Position numbers and translations under genes: made by a program. The notes under the pieces are model-generated. The model saw only the letters and a list, made by a program, of their open reading frames with translations, was not told the origin of the DNA and did not search any database. From positions 1,364,001-1,428,000 of the forward strand of contig NC_031474.1 of assembly GCF_000006565.2 (NCBI RefSeq): a DNA stretch of 64,000 nucleotides. The letters run 5' to 3'. This stretch comes from Toxoplasma gondii ME49 (lineage: Eukaryota > Apicomplexa > Conoidasida > Eucoccidiorida > Sarcocystidae). This document shows, piece by piece, positions 48,763-61,630 of the stretch. Position 1 is the first letter of the stretch; every line of letters starts with the position of its first letter.

Positions 48763-51700
48763 TTATAGCGCTTCGCCCGCAAGCAGGACACCACTAGGCG
48801 CTTCTTTCACACCTTTGTTGTTATCGTGACGTGAAGACTCTTCATGACACGCCCGTCGGGGCTCAAGATTCCGACACATCCCATCTGGCGACAAAACCAG
48901 ACCGCTTTTCAGGGCCAGTTCCGCGTTCAGAATCGAACATCCAGCCGCACCTAGACGCAAAGATGGCGATGATGTACTCTAGCGCATGTTTTCTCTCATC
49001 TGTTGTGCGGCGCTCTGACCAATCGTAGGATTACAACTTGCCAACAGGGCTTCGGCGACAGAGAGAGTGCCCACGAGACTATGTTTCTCAATGCGACACG
49101 GAGAGTTAACTTGCGGGGCTGTCACTTATATGGTGACATGCTTACGAGTTTCGTCAGGCACGTTCTGTTAAGGAAAACAGTCCCGCAACAGTTCAACTAT
49201 GTTGCGCCAAGGGAGTCATGTTGCCATGAAGGAACAGCTCATTGAAAGAGTGACGTCCAGTGCATCCCTTTTGTCGCATTTTCCCACGTTTCGTCACCAT
49301 CAAACACTTCTTCAGACTGTTACGAAGTGTCACAGAAGAAGTTGTAGACGCAGCATCCACGGTGACATCATTTACGTATTCTTCTTACCGAGTAGAGTGT
49401 TGTGAACAAGCGTCGTGAACTTTGCTGTCCAGGTGGAGGAACTGGCAACATATTTAGCCTTGACGGGGCCAACAGATACTGCCATTCCTCCCCCACGCAG
49501 TCTATCAATGCGCGGTTGGGGCCGGTTTGAATGCTCGCAAAAGAAAATAACCTGGAGAAAAGGAAATCGCTCAAAGGCATACTGTAAACAGGGGCAAGAA
49601 AAGCCTCGTTTCAAGTGATTCTGGATACGAGTCATAGGCAATCGTAGCAAAGACGGCACGATACGTGAAGCTCTCGAAGTCGTGCGACGTGCCTTCATGT
49701 CCAAGTTGTCGTTCTATGGTACATTTTTCCCGGATTTGTTGAATGACAACACAAAATTGCCTAGCAAATCGCTTTCGTTGTGAGACACACCTCATCAGGA
49801 CAAGACGGTAATTCTGCAACGTTTGGGGGTGGTCGAAACCCACGGAGGGCGGCCGAAACTTGTGTCGAGACAGTATCCGGATTGGCTGAATTGGGGAAGG
49901 TAGAGGGAGGGAAGTCGACAGTGACCTGGATGAAGGAAACACAGTTGGGTGTCCACATACTGTGTCAGCGTCTAATAGATCGTGAAACAGCAGAACATAA
50001 TAATGGCGATCAGGTTTCACATGCCATAAACCGCACAGACCTAAAGTACCGCGCTCAAGGCGATGCAGCAACCCACGAACAGGAAGCTCTTTAGTCGCTT
50101 GCTATACTGGAGGCATGATGGTCAAGGAATTATTGCACCAGACTTGCGTTCACTTCTTCACTATGGAACTCTAGGCCTCTTCCCTGCCTGAAGTGTGTCG
50201 TAAGTGGAGAATGTTCGTAAACGGACACTCACTGTCACGATATGGCCGTCGATAACGGGTACGCGGTGGCACATTGCAACGCTTTCGAAAGTAGCGGAGG
50301 TGATGCGCGTTGATCCGTCAGACAGGGTACCAAGAATCTTCTGTGGTTCGCTTTCTAGCTTCTCTTCTTCTCCAGAGATGTGGGGTATGACATTATCAAT
50401 CATGTCCAGGGCGCTCAACCCAGGGTAGCCGGCTCCTGTTGAGGGAAGAAATGAGCTGCCACGGCAGAATCGTTCAACAACGCAATCCGCAGTCCGAATG
50501 TGGTACCGAGTCAGCCTTGAAGGGTAGATAGAGACCAGTGCCCTATCTCATCTCGTTCTTGTCCTAAGCACGCACAGGCTTTGTTTTGTGTCGTTGTGTG
50601 CAGTCCCAGTTAGATACGAATGACGACATGATGCTATTCGTAAAAAGTTCAGATGTGCATTCAGGCGACTAGTACTGCGTGACACCAAGTTCGGGCCACG
50701 CTGAGCAGCAACCACTGACAACCTGCTTTAAGAGCTTCCAGTTGTTCTGCGCAGTGATCAAGACGTGCCGTGCTACGCAGTGGGAAGGCAGACTGACTCA
50801 GAGCGAGACACCGTTTGTAAGGATCCACCCGAGATTCACAGGACGACAGCTCTTAACGCTTGGACTGTTGTGGAGTATACCGGAGCGAGCCGAACGCGTC
50901 ACTCAAACAGTAGCGCACCTGAGATAGCCTGGAGCGTGGCAATCGAGAGACGAGCAATACCCCACTTATCCAGCAACGGCTTTAAAGCGACAGAAATCCC
51001 AGCGCTGGCACAGTTGGAGTTAGTGACAATGGCACCTCCAGTTTTGGAATAATGCGGCTGACTCCTGACGACGTCCAACAAAGGGGCGTTCACGTATGGC
51101 AGCAAAATGGGCACGTCGGCATCCATCCGGTGGGACTTGGCATTGCTGAACACCATGAACCCACTTGCCGCAAACAAACTTTCCAGTTCTGTTGCGGCAG
51201 CGGCGTCCAAAGCCGAAAAGATAATAACGCTGCGAGCAAGTCCCAGATTGATACCGGCGTTGAGACAAACGTGAATCCTCCTGGGACTTGGCGTTCGGAA
51301 CAAACAGCTCAAGTTCACGACCTGTTTCTTGCTTGCATCGGATGTCGTGTCACTGAAACGATGGAAATAGTTACTTATTTATTTAGGCCCGTTTCTTCTG
51401 ACACTAATGAGGTCCTTTGAAGATTGGACCTTCCAGTTCAGGTTAGCAGGATAACGAAGAAATATCTATCGTTCCTGTTAGATGCTCACTACACAAGCAT
51501 GAAGTAAGTCTAGAATCAGCAAGGACGAGCACTCTCTCAAACCGGGTATCGAAATCTGCTTCCCGCAACACTGCCACGCCATTCGTTTTCAGAGTTGCAC
51601 CGAAACAACCCTCATTTCCTCACACGGTACTCGAGTAAATAGCCCGCACAACTGCCGCATGCAACGAAGTGTTAGCATTATTTTCCCAACACAGTTCCTT

Positions 51701-52914
51701 CCCGCAGGCTCTGCTCTTCGAAAAAATGCCTCGCAAAACAACATCGTCCCTCATTGAAGAGAGGAAGAGAATAGAAATGCAGGTTAGAATCCACATGGGT
51801 TGAAATTGTGTCTTCGGTGAAAACGGGAGGGACGGGGCGCCACACATACCCAGACAGAACCGCGAAGGTCCTACGTTTGGAGAGCCATTATACGTACCAG
51901 CCTTTTTCCTTGAAGAGATCAGGCTCACACCTGATAACCGTCATGCCTCGAATTTCATCGGTCAGAGGCGCCGTATCATCTAGGCGCCATTCCACAACGT
52001 CGCCATAGCTGTACTCACACGAAGAGACTGTGTGGAACCACACAGGTGTCTATGTACAGGCCACTGGGTCTGTCCATCGAGAGGAGCAATGTATCTGCTC
52101 TACGAGTGCAGGATAGATTCTTTTATTTCGTTTCCTTCTGATCCTGTTTACATACGAACTGGAGCTGCCGAACCACGCATCTTTCCGTCGCCTTAACGCT
52201 CACGCTTTCCCAGCCGATCTGGCACTCGCTGCGACCGCCGTGATGCGGAAGTATGGATGCCCGTGAAGGAGAGAAACAAAGCGTTGGCCGACAGCGCCAG
52301 TAGCTGTGAACGCATGCATATGGAAATTTGCAAATTAGAACCTCCGCAGCTAAAGCTGCGCTCAGCGGATGAAATTAGGGTATCACAGCCACGGTGCGAA
52401 AGAAGGACAAAGACATCCATCTACATTCCTCAACTAGAGACAGTGAGTCCCATTCCAGATTGACAAAATATCTCGTTTGTGTCTGCTATGAGTGGGAATA
52501 TCAAGAGCAGGGCAACGTGGTGCTGATCTTCTTGCTCTCAATGTAGTGTGGGTGTCATCGCGATGATGAACGGGGCTTTCTGCAGGATGCTGAGTGAAAT
52601 GGTAACTGAAGAATTTGCGGGGTTTCGGTTCGCTCGCTTGTTAGTCAAGTTGCAACAGTAGAGAGCTACCCCTGGTGCGACCAACCAAGCCGAAAACATC
52701 AATTCACCACGTGGAAAGGCAGGCGTTGCTGGATTCTTGGTCCCGTGTGTGGAAAAGTTATTCCTGCAGCTGGAGAGATCAGATGAACCGAAGCCACCTA
52801 CAACGTACCTCCAAGGATGCCAACATTAACTTTTCTTTCGCAACTCAAGGTGGGACCAGCACGCTTGCGTGCCGCGGAGGTGAACTGATGGTCGTCTCGT
52901 CCGGCAGCCTCCAT
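48763..52914 (-). CDS. Aspartate-semialdehyde dehydrogenase, at least 8 exons, about 430-440 aa
   Basis: Makes aspartate-4-semialdehyde from aspartyl phosphate with NADPH, the branch point to lysine, threonine and methionine. Exons in order: 52809-52914 (ATG), 52204-52303, 51929-52008, 50919-51229, 50233-50435, 49791-49925, 49389-49551, 48763-48950 (TAA). Landmarks: [20 protein letters not shown] (nucleotide-binding loop); [53 protein letters not shown] with the catalytic Cys; [40 protein letters not shown] with the active-site His; [37 protein letters not shown]. One short exon of about 35-40 nt is missing between 51929 and 51229; a stretch at about 51540-51575 ([11 protein letters not shown]) fits its start phase but lacks a clear donor. 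The C-terminus extends about 40 residues past the usual end. This is the fungal/archaeal-type subfamily. Confidence 0.9.
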
Positions 52915-54021
52915 TGTGAAATGTCTTCTCGTTTTACCTGATTCCGCGCTTGTTTACGTACACCGAGCGGTTTATCAAGTCACCCTGCCTGCCAGCGCTC
53001 GTTAGTTCACTTTTATGCAGCCTGAGAGGTCAAAACATGGAAAGATATTGAAAGGGGAAGTACTTAGAGCAATGTGCTCTTTCACCGGGCATGCCTGATC
53101 TGGCTCGTTGATCGAGCCAGCAGGAAAAAAATGTCGGCAAAGTTCCTGGGCCCATTCAGGAGGGGCGCTCCCGTCACATACATATGCACATGGTAATATA
53201 AAGGATTGAGAATTTTTTGGATGGATTCAGACGTAACATAACGGGAGATCGATCAAGTGGCCTATGAGAGCTGGAGGGAGAGTGCACGGATGGTTCGTGC
53301 TGCCCAAGACAGCGGCTTGTCGCCAGTACACAACCTCTTGAAGCATACAGTCCAAGTTTTTCTTCTGGCAAAAAATCTACAAAAGTTCATGGAATACTGC
53401 AGCTGAGGCATATCTGAATTCGCAACGTAGTTCTCTAGTGACAATGCCCCTGAGAACGCTGCGTGAAACTTGTGATGTGCAAATCCGTGCCTAGGGGTCG
53501 CCGCATGCAGTCTCGCTTTCGTTGGACGAACGGGGTTCCTAGGAGCTCCGCCTGGATAATCGCTGTTTGCCGCAGAAGACGCAACAGATGGCGTTTGATC
53601 TTCTTAAGGTTTTTCAGAATTCAAAACAAAGCGATCAATATGCAGCACATACTTATCCAGTCTCACCATTCCGGAAAAGATTTCGTGTCTCAAGATGCAT
53701 GCACAGCAAGTTGCCTGCACATTACATGCAGGCGGCGGCTGAACTCCCTGTCCATAATTTCAGGGGCAAGGAAACGAGGATAGGTGCAAAGTAGAGCAGT
53801 TTTTGTGACACAAATGTAAATTTAGTGAGCCATCAGCACTGAGGGTGGGAGGTATGGCGAGAGTTTTCTTCCTTCAGTCATTGAAGTCACTTGTTGCAAC
53901 AATTGGGAACGGCAGTAGGTGGCGAGTTTTGATGAGCGTCTTCACGTTTTCGTAATGTTGATTCAGAAGAAGGCAGACCAGTACTTGTAGGGTCGGGGGT
54001 TCGATAAGAGAATTCCGTCCT
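52915..54021. other. Divergent gap between ASADH and the pseudouridine synthase
   Basis: No ORF with recognisable content. Presumably the two promoters and 5' UTRs. Confidence 0.5.
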
Positions 54022-56925
54022 ATGCTGTGGACGGGCGAAAGGCGCAGATGCTGCGCATCTCCACACAGCTGGAGGAATTCAGCAGTCTTCGTCGTCTTGC
54101 TTTGTGTGGCGAGCGAACTGTCTCTCTGTTCCGCAAATCAACGCCACACTTTCATAGCGTGTCCCACCAGAACCTCTTACACCGTTTCTCGGTACTGCTA
54201 CGGCTTCTACGTTACACCGTTGCCATTCTTTGGGGTCGGAACTGGAGGCTACTGTAGCACCGGGCAAGTTCGGACACCTGAAGCCTCAAGTTCCATCCCG
54301 ACCGTCAGTTTCTTTGTCTCCAACGTCCAGCGCTATCTGACATTTCCCTCAATTTGCCTCAAACATCGTGCAGAACGGCAACAAACTCCGTATAGTGACC
54401 GAAGGGGGATGCGCGCAACTGCGGCGGGAAACCACGTCCCAACGGCCTTCAGTTCGCCATTCCGGCATCTGAATTTCCAAAGTTCGTTCTTTCCTTCAGA
54501 CATCACTGGATTATTTTCGAAGAAGAATATTCCAGTAAATGCTTTTTGTGATAGCGTACTTGATAGAAACCATCATTCTTCAAATGGGCCTGGGACCGCT
54601 GATGCGCGTATCCCGGCGCGGTCGTCAGCAAGGAGGCGACCAAACGATGGAAGGGATCCAAAGGTGGAAGATGGAAGTCTTCCATGTGGCACATATGTTG
54701 TATCTAGTGAATCATTGTTTTCGCATCCTGCATCAGAACGCCTCGATCGGTCTTTGAGCAAAGAACTGGGCATCTCTCGCACGCTGGCAGCGTCGTACTT
54801 TATCCGAGGACACCGGGTGCTGGTGAATGAAACAGCGTGTACGACACCGAGTCGAAGGCTTAGAAGCGGTGACAAGGTTACCTATTTTCTTCCCTCCAGC
54901 CACAAGCCCAGAGAAAGGAATACTGAGGAAGCATCCTGCGAGAGAGCCGATGATACCGATATGCAAAAAGCAGTATGCCGTGACGGATCAGCCGAATTTA
55001 GTGACACATCTGCTCCTGCCATGGATCGGCAAGGACACTCGGTTGATAATCTGGCGGATCCAGACAGTGTGGAATCAGTCGTAACCGACGAGGTGCCGGG
55101 TAACGTTGATAAGGCGTCCCCGAACGGAGCTGCTGTCATGCGTGTTGTGAAAACGTCACCTGTGGGCAGGCGCTCTGGTAGTGATAACGTGACACACACC
55201 GGGAAGTTGCCACAGCCTAACTCTCGGATAGGGTTGCAGGAAAAGAAATACTGGGTGGGCGTGTACAGTGATGCTGATCGAAGTTTGCTGACGCTGCTGC
55301 CGGACGAGAAGCCCCTCGATGTCCTTTATGAAGACGACGATATCGTGGTGATTAACAAACCCGCAGGCCTCCTCACACACCCGCCTCAATTAACTGTCGA
55401 AAGTAAGCGCGGGCAACATGCCATGTTATCATAAAAACAGTGTTCGGGCCGAGGTGTTACTTCGTGACGTATCAGTAGATGAAGGGACGTATCTCGTCAG
55501 ACTCGGTTCTTCAAGGTATATATCGCACTAGTGGGTCGGCGTAGCACCAGCCGTCGCCGCGTGATCTTGCGTTATGGTCGCTGAGTATTGCGCAAGCTCA
55601 CGATAGCCGTAAAGACGAGTGATGCGATTCCTATCGTGGAACATTGCCGTGTTGTGTCTTCATGCTATGGAATGGAGTGCCGTGTTGGCTCAGACGACAG
55701 TTTTCCAGCTTGAAAAGCCGCCTTAGGAGGCGATGTCAAACTGACTCTGCCAGGTGAGGCAGCAAACGTTGCCACTTAGTTGGTTCGGTGATAAGGTTCT
55801 GTGAATTATGTTGCCGTACGTGCAGATATCGACAAGCACAACCGTCTCGGCTCCGTTGTACAACGCCTTTTTTACAAGTTCCTTTGTTCGGACGGCATGT
55901 TCCCAGAAACGTTTCTTCCTCTAGCGAAGCAGGCTGCTTTCCGGAAACTGAACCGCAACGGGTGCACTATGGCTTCTCGCAAGACTGAGGAACACCCGTT
56001 TAAGGAGAGCACTGGTGATGCTGGTGGTGAAGCACCTGTGGAAGGGCCTAGAGGTCCAACAGCGGAATGTGCCGATGGGCCGTCGTCGGTGCGTATGCCC
56101 AGGATGCAGCTCGCCCTTCCTGAGGCAATATCGCGACCTGTGTCTATAGTGCACAGGCTTGACATTGGAACCAGCGGCGCACTCGTGGCTGCAAAGACTG
56201 CTGCTGCAGCAGAAAATCTGAAGCTTCAGTGGGCAGAGAGGAAAGTCCTCAAGGGGTACATCGGACTCTGCACCCCAGAGATCCACTCGCTCCACGAGGT
56301 TGACGCCCCGCTCCGAAGGCACCCAACGCAGAGGGGGAGAATGGAAGCTTTGAGTAACGAAAGCAGATCCAGTTTCCATGATGTGTGCGACGAAACCGCA
56401 CAAAAAGATCACTCTAGTTATCGCATTGGTGCGAAACCTGGGGTCTCTGTGTTTGCTCCGCTTGGAGGCAATGGCGCGTATGGCATGTTTGCAGCACTGG
56501 CTCTGACAGGAAGAACCCACCAGATCCGAGCACACCTCGAATACATTGGCCACCCTCTCCTGGGAGATCTAGTTTATGGAAACCAAACAGTTAACGAGGA
56601 ACTGCGGAGGTTCGTAAAGAATGTTGTTGTCAACCCACGCCATCACAGGGAAGAGGCTGCTACAAGGATGACGAGAAAAGAAGTACAGGTTTCGTGCTGC
56701 GACGCAGGGCCGGATGTGTTGGCGCCCGCGGGAAATGTCAAAGTGCACATGCGACCCTTCTTACACGCTTATTTTCTACGCTTTGCCCACCCTCGCACTG
56801 GCGCAGCGGTCAATATTAAAGCTCTGCCGCCTGCTGACATCTGCCAAATCGCAGGGAAGATAGGTGTAGATTGGGAATTGAGGGCAGATGCTGCCTTCGA
56901 AAGAATTCATTTGAACGGATTTTAG
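54022..56925 (+). CDS. RluA-family pseudouridine synthase with signal-like N-terminus, 2 exons, 826 aa
   Basis: Isomerises uridine to pseudouridine in RNA. Exons: 54022-55402 and 55826-56925; total 2481 nt. The N-terminus has a hydrophobic segment, AVFVVLLCVASELSLCSA, preceded by basic residues. A long Ser/Arg-rich stretch follows, which is the layout of bipartite apicoplast targeting. An S4-like RNA-binding segment is at about residues 250-300 (LSKELGISRTLAASYFIRGH). The catalytic domain begins DDIVVINKPAGLLTHPPQ at the exon junction. It continues with IVHRLDIGTSGALVAAK, where the catalytic Asp is about residue 573, and ends with LTGRTHQIRAHLEYIGHPLL. Low-complexity inserts lengthen the protein to more than twice the bacterial enzyme. 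Organellar rRNA or tRNA as substrate is inferred from the signal. Confidence 0.9.
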
Positions 56926-57686
56926 TATCTGGAAGACTGGATGAACTTCTAAGGTTTTTGGAGGCCGCTGCTCCTGAATACCTGGCTTCTCTGGCGAACG
57001 CTCCTGCCACGGCGGGCTGCCTTGTCAGTGGTATTATGTAGTCATCTTCAGTAAAGTTCCTGTGGGAAACAGCATTCCTCAGTTTGTAGGCGCCTATAGG
57101 TTGAAAACGAAGGTAGGGGGTACGGCAGTGTTTTTCATTCGAAAGAGGCTTCGATACAGGTTGAATGTCTTCGTTCACGTCTTGAGCAGTGTTCAGTGAG
57201 ATTGCACCGTGTGGGCTTTGGACGCTGGAGCTATTGCAGCGAGATTTCGGTAAGTTGTGTGAGCATTGCTCATGGCATTTTCCCTGGAGATCAGCTAGCT
57301 ATAGAGAGCAAAACCTTCCTAGATTCGGCCACTGTCTACGCAGGGGGTGCGTCCCCCGTCTACTTGTAGAGTCCTTTCGGCGGGAGCGTTGTTCCGTATA
57401 GCCGAGCCTATCATCCTGAGCAAGGAACTCTGGAGGCTCAACATACGATGTTGCTCGCACGAGGCATGACTCTACAAAATGGTACTTTGTAGATTTGCTG
57501 CTCTGTCGGCAAAAAGCAATGAATTCGAAAGCGGCACTGCGGAGAAAGATTGGTCGTGAGGTGTCCATACACCGAAGCTTAGTAACATAGCTGGGCACTT
57601 TATTGAAGAGCCGGCGGATGGTTCCCTTCGTCGAGCACTGCTCTCTCTCAGACACAACTAGAGATTTATGAGAAGACAAAGACACA
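56926..57686. other. Gap between the pseudouridine synthase and the RAD54-family gene
   Basis: Same-strand intergenic region. A minus ORF at 57299-57865 overlaps the next gene's first exon and shows no motif. Nothing supported. Confidence 0.5.
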
Positions 57687-60600
57687 ATGCATATATTTAT
57701 TCCGCCATTTCGGAAAAGGTCTCGCTCGCCACCTGATAACCCTGCCATCTCTGCATCTGATGGCAACACGAGAGAAACTGCCTCTTCAACTGCATTCGTC
57801 AAAGATGATACGAATAGAATGTCTATCATGCCCCACGCAATGCAACCTTCTGCGATGCACGACAAGCGGCGAGCAACGGAGACTACTGTACCGTTCGCCG
57901 GTGCGTTGTCCAGTGTCGCTGGGTCGACAGTCGCCTTCCTCGGAGACTTTCTAGGCTACGAGGTACTATATACAAAACGTTCTATGAAGAAACGCAAAAA
58001 GTACAAGTCAGCTCCTGCTTCCTGTCGTTCGTGACTTCTTGGGGAAAATATCGTCTTTTTGGAATTCACAGCGATGGTGTCCTCCTGGTAAAGGAGGGGA
58101 GTATAGCCTTGCTGGATGATGCCGTAAGAGTGTCTCCATAAAATGAGAGCTCTTCTGCAAAACATTCTAACTTTCAGGGTGCGGTTGTGGCTAAGTCAAC
58201 TAGCAGATGTGGTTGGTCCACAGAAAAGGGTCCCGGATCTACTCTTGGTAAGCACCAACCAGCGCGCGGCTAAGCGCTTTGCAAGATGAGATATCTTGTA
58301 GTTCTGGGAAACTTTGAAGTGGAAATATGTGAGCAAATCATGGAAGAGGAATACTCGTCTGGGCGTCATTTCATGTGAGTGGTACATGGGTTGCGGTAGG
58401 CGCATAAAGGTGCTTAACTTCATCTGCAGTGGCAACTGTTCATCAGCATGTGCATCAATACTGGGGACATCTGCCAATCCTCTGAGGCAGGTCCAGGCTC
58501 CTATGGAGTCCAATGTGCTCTTCCAGCAAGCTGCAACAACATCCGCGGAAAAAGCCTGTCCGCACGGAGGTAACTACAGAGAATGAGTGCAGCACTGTTA
58601 GATGAACAAAGTTTAGTCGAGCAGCGTTCGAGATCGCCGTCTCTGAAACTGCTACTGGCGAGCGTCACCCAATATGGATTGACGCATTCCTGAACAAACA
58701 CCTGAGGCCGCACCAACGGGAGGGAATATCTTGGATGTATAACCAACTTCTCGAGGGTGGTGGCTGCATACTAGCGGACACAATGGGTTTAGGGAAAACA
58801 CTTCAGGCGATAAGCCTGGTGTGGGTTGCCGTTTCTCAACCTGCAGGACTGCGGCCACTTGCATCCAAATGCTGCGTTGTCTGTCCCGCCAGCTTGGTCG
58901 GCAATTGGACACATGGTAAGTGTGCCATCCGACATCTCAGCAATACCACCACACATGCGCTCGTCAGAGGTCAAAAAGTGGCTAGGAAACAGGCTTACGT
59001 TTGTCGTCGCATCAGGCGATGGCAAAGGTACGAAAGCGGTTCTGCAGCAATTCGCCTCCGTGAGCATCTGTAAACTGGTGATCGTTTCATACGACCAGCT
59101 GAGGTGAGCCCGAGGACAGACGTCTCAATGTGGGACCACATGTAAAAACAGCTTTCCGCCAGGAAGCTCTGTGGGACTATCACATCTTCTCTTGACATTC
59201 TCATATGCGACGAGGGACACAGATTGAAGTCATCCAAGTCTCAAACAGCGCTCCATCTGCAAAAGATCCGTTGTAAACATAGGCTTATTCTATCAGGTAG
59301 GAATCACCGTGTGTTTTGGTGCCTGAAATAGCTTAACCTTATAAAACAGGGACTCCACTCCAAAACGACATGGTACGGTTGACCCAGGGCTGACTGTCTA
59401 TTCTTGTGCATGACTCATTCCGCTCAAGGATGAGCTGCACGCTTGCTGCTCATTCGTTCGTCCGAGCGCCATGCCAAACAACAGGATCTTTGCGAAGGTT
59501 TTCAAAGAGCCTATTCTCAGAGCTGGTCTACCGTATGCTACCATGGCAGAGAAACAACTGGGTAAAACTCTCTAGGTTTCGCACGTATAGTCGTAAACCA
59601 TGGCTCAGACTTCAGGTGAAAAAAGGGCTGAAGAACTCACGTCTCTAATGGTGAACCAGATATGCTAGCAGATGACAAACATCATAGAAGTCGCACAGTC
59701 TCGATTCATGTTAAGGAGGACCGAAGAGGTCCTGAAATCCTTTGGTGAGCTGTTCTGCTAGGGAGATCTCGAGTTATTGAGTGATTCGCGGATAAAAACA
59801 GTGCCACCAAAGAAAACAGTTGCTATCTACTTGAATCTCTCTAACCAGCAAAGATTCGCATACGACACTGTCTGCAAGTTTACTTTGACACGTGGTCGAA
59901 AAGACAGCGCGTTCATCCTAGCAGCGTTGTCTGCTCTACGGTACTCAAAAAATTGCCCCGTGCTTCCGATCAGGTCATAAACGTTCTGTGTCACAGCAAA
60001 ATCGTGAACTGCCCGTATGCAGTTCATTGTGACGAACTGTGCTCGAACGACGGAAAATGCCCTGTTGACGTAGCCTCTCTCGATGTGAAGGACACAACTC
60101 AACTAGACGCCATCTTGAAGTCTTTCATTCCCACACCACTGTAGGTTGATGAAGTACTTTGTAGTGAAATCATCATCCGTATATTCTACTCCAGAGACGT
60201 ACGAATGCATACCAAACTGCAATTTCTGGAGAATCTGTTGTTATCTATCAGATCTTCTTCAAACGATAAGGTGAGTCTTGGCAAGGACAGCGCACTGTAT
60301 CAAGCAGCAACCTGTGTCCTATGCAGATCGTCATCGTCAGCAACTTCACTTCAACACTAGACAACATTGAAATCTTCATGCAAGCAAAGGGCTATTCGTT
60401 CTTGCGACTCGATGGGTCGACAGCTGTAAAGGATCGCACTGGCCTTGTAAAAACCTTCAACGAGAGCAAAGAGTGCTTTGCGTTTCTGCTCTCGTCAAAG
60501 GCCGGAGGAGTCGGCTTGAACTTAATCGGTGCAAACAGACTCGTCCTTTTGGATCCAGATTGGTAAGTGGCGTTGCGTCTTACGTGCTAATCAACGAATT

Positions 60601-61132
60601 TAATATGGTTCGTACGATAAGGAATCCCGCTAATGACCAACAGGTGCGCCGCCGTGACGACAGCACATATTGGTTGCTAACTTTCCTCTCAGGCACTTGC
60701 CCGAGTATGGCGGCCCGGCCAGATCAACCCCGTTTACATCTACAGACTGGTTGGTGCCCGGACAATTGAAGAAAAAATTCTTCAAAGACAGGCTTACAAA
60801 GCAACGCTGGCTCAGGTAGGCGTTGTCGGAAGCGATTTCCAGATGGCACACATCATTCTTGGTAGGAATTTGTCGACATGCAAGCATCAAGTGTAAGGTG
60901 CTACGTACGAGGTGACATAAGAAAGTTGTTGAGCTGTGAGTTGGCGGGAACTGCGCCCAGAAACGTTTGTCGACATTCTGGGCCATATTCAGTCGACGAA
61001 CCGGATCAAAGTTGTGTGGTGGAACCGCATTCTCACGCTAACGGCAGCCCACCGCCATCGTGGATCGAAGGCTTCTGTTTGCCTTTCTTCGACGACCTGG
61101 ATCGTTTAGAGCTGCTCGTAAGGCTAAACTGA
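57687..61132 (+). CDS. SNF2-family DNA translocase, RDH54/RAD54B-like, 20 exons, 831 aa
   Basis: Rad54-family ATPases translocate on DNA and remodel Rad51/Dmc1 filaments in homologous recombination. Exons: 57687-58006, 58072-58123, 58178-58247, 58302-58374, 58430-58569, 58625-58915, 58968-59103, 59163-59296, 59350-59372, 59429-59561, 59616-59650, 59672-59744, 59766-59940, 59997-60140, 60195-60270, 60327-60562, 60622-60643, 60693-60815, 60843-60861, 60912-61132; total 2496 nt. Helicase motifs in order: ADTMGLGKT (Lys276), DEGH (377-380), [53 protein letters not shown]. The N-terminal part ([38 protein letters not shown]) resembles RAD54B/RDH54 rather than RAD54. The first exon's start Met and exon 3 are the least certain. 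Confidence 0.9.
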
Positions 61133-61630
61133 GATTTTTGGATATTCAGGCGCCTCTACATCAACATTTCCTAAGGAAGACACCACACCGCAGCGAGTTC
61201 CACTGTCTGGCGAAACCGGAAATGGAACAGCAGGCAGTGAAGAGGTGAACACTGAACTGTTGCCCCCGCTGAACCGACGCTAATTTGTGAAACGGGCTGA
61301 AGAAAGTAAAGCGGGTTTAGTGCGTATGTTGAGCCTTGCGTATTTGAAATTAACATCTCCACTTTCCGTCCTTTCAATGTGCTGACTCGCGCTCGTTTAC
61401 CATGTCCATATGTCAGGCCAGCAAACAAGTCGTGACGCTTTAATAGATGAAATGGATTTGGTTACACACTGCGTTAGCATCAACCATGCAATTATGATAA
61501 AATCGAACGGCAGATACAGACAAAATAATCATTTCCCAGCCGATGAGCCAGATTTCTTGCAAGGCATGCAAAAGAAGTGACTCACGAACGAACTTGCACA
61601 CGTAGAAACAGCGCACGTGTGATTACATTT
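61133..61630. other. Convergent gap after the RAD54-family gene
   Basis: AT-richer than the flanks; presumably 3' UTRs of the two facing genes. No ORF of note. Confidence 0.5.

Noticed and set aside
57299..57865. 188-residue minus ORF overlapping the first RAD54-family exon
   Set aside because: No motif; the plus-strand exon is supported by phase with the rest of the gene.
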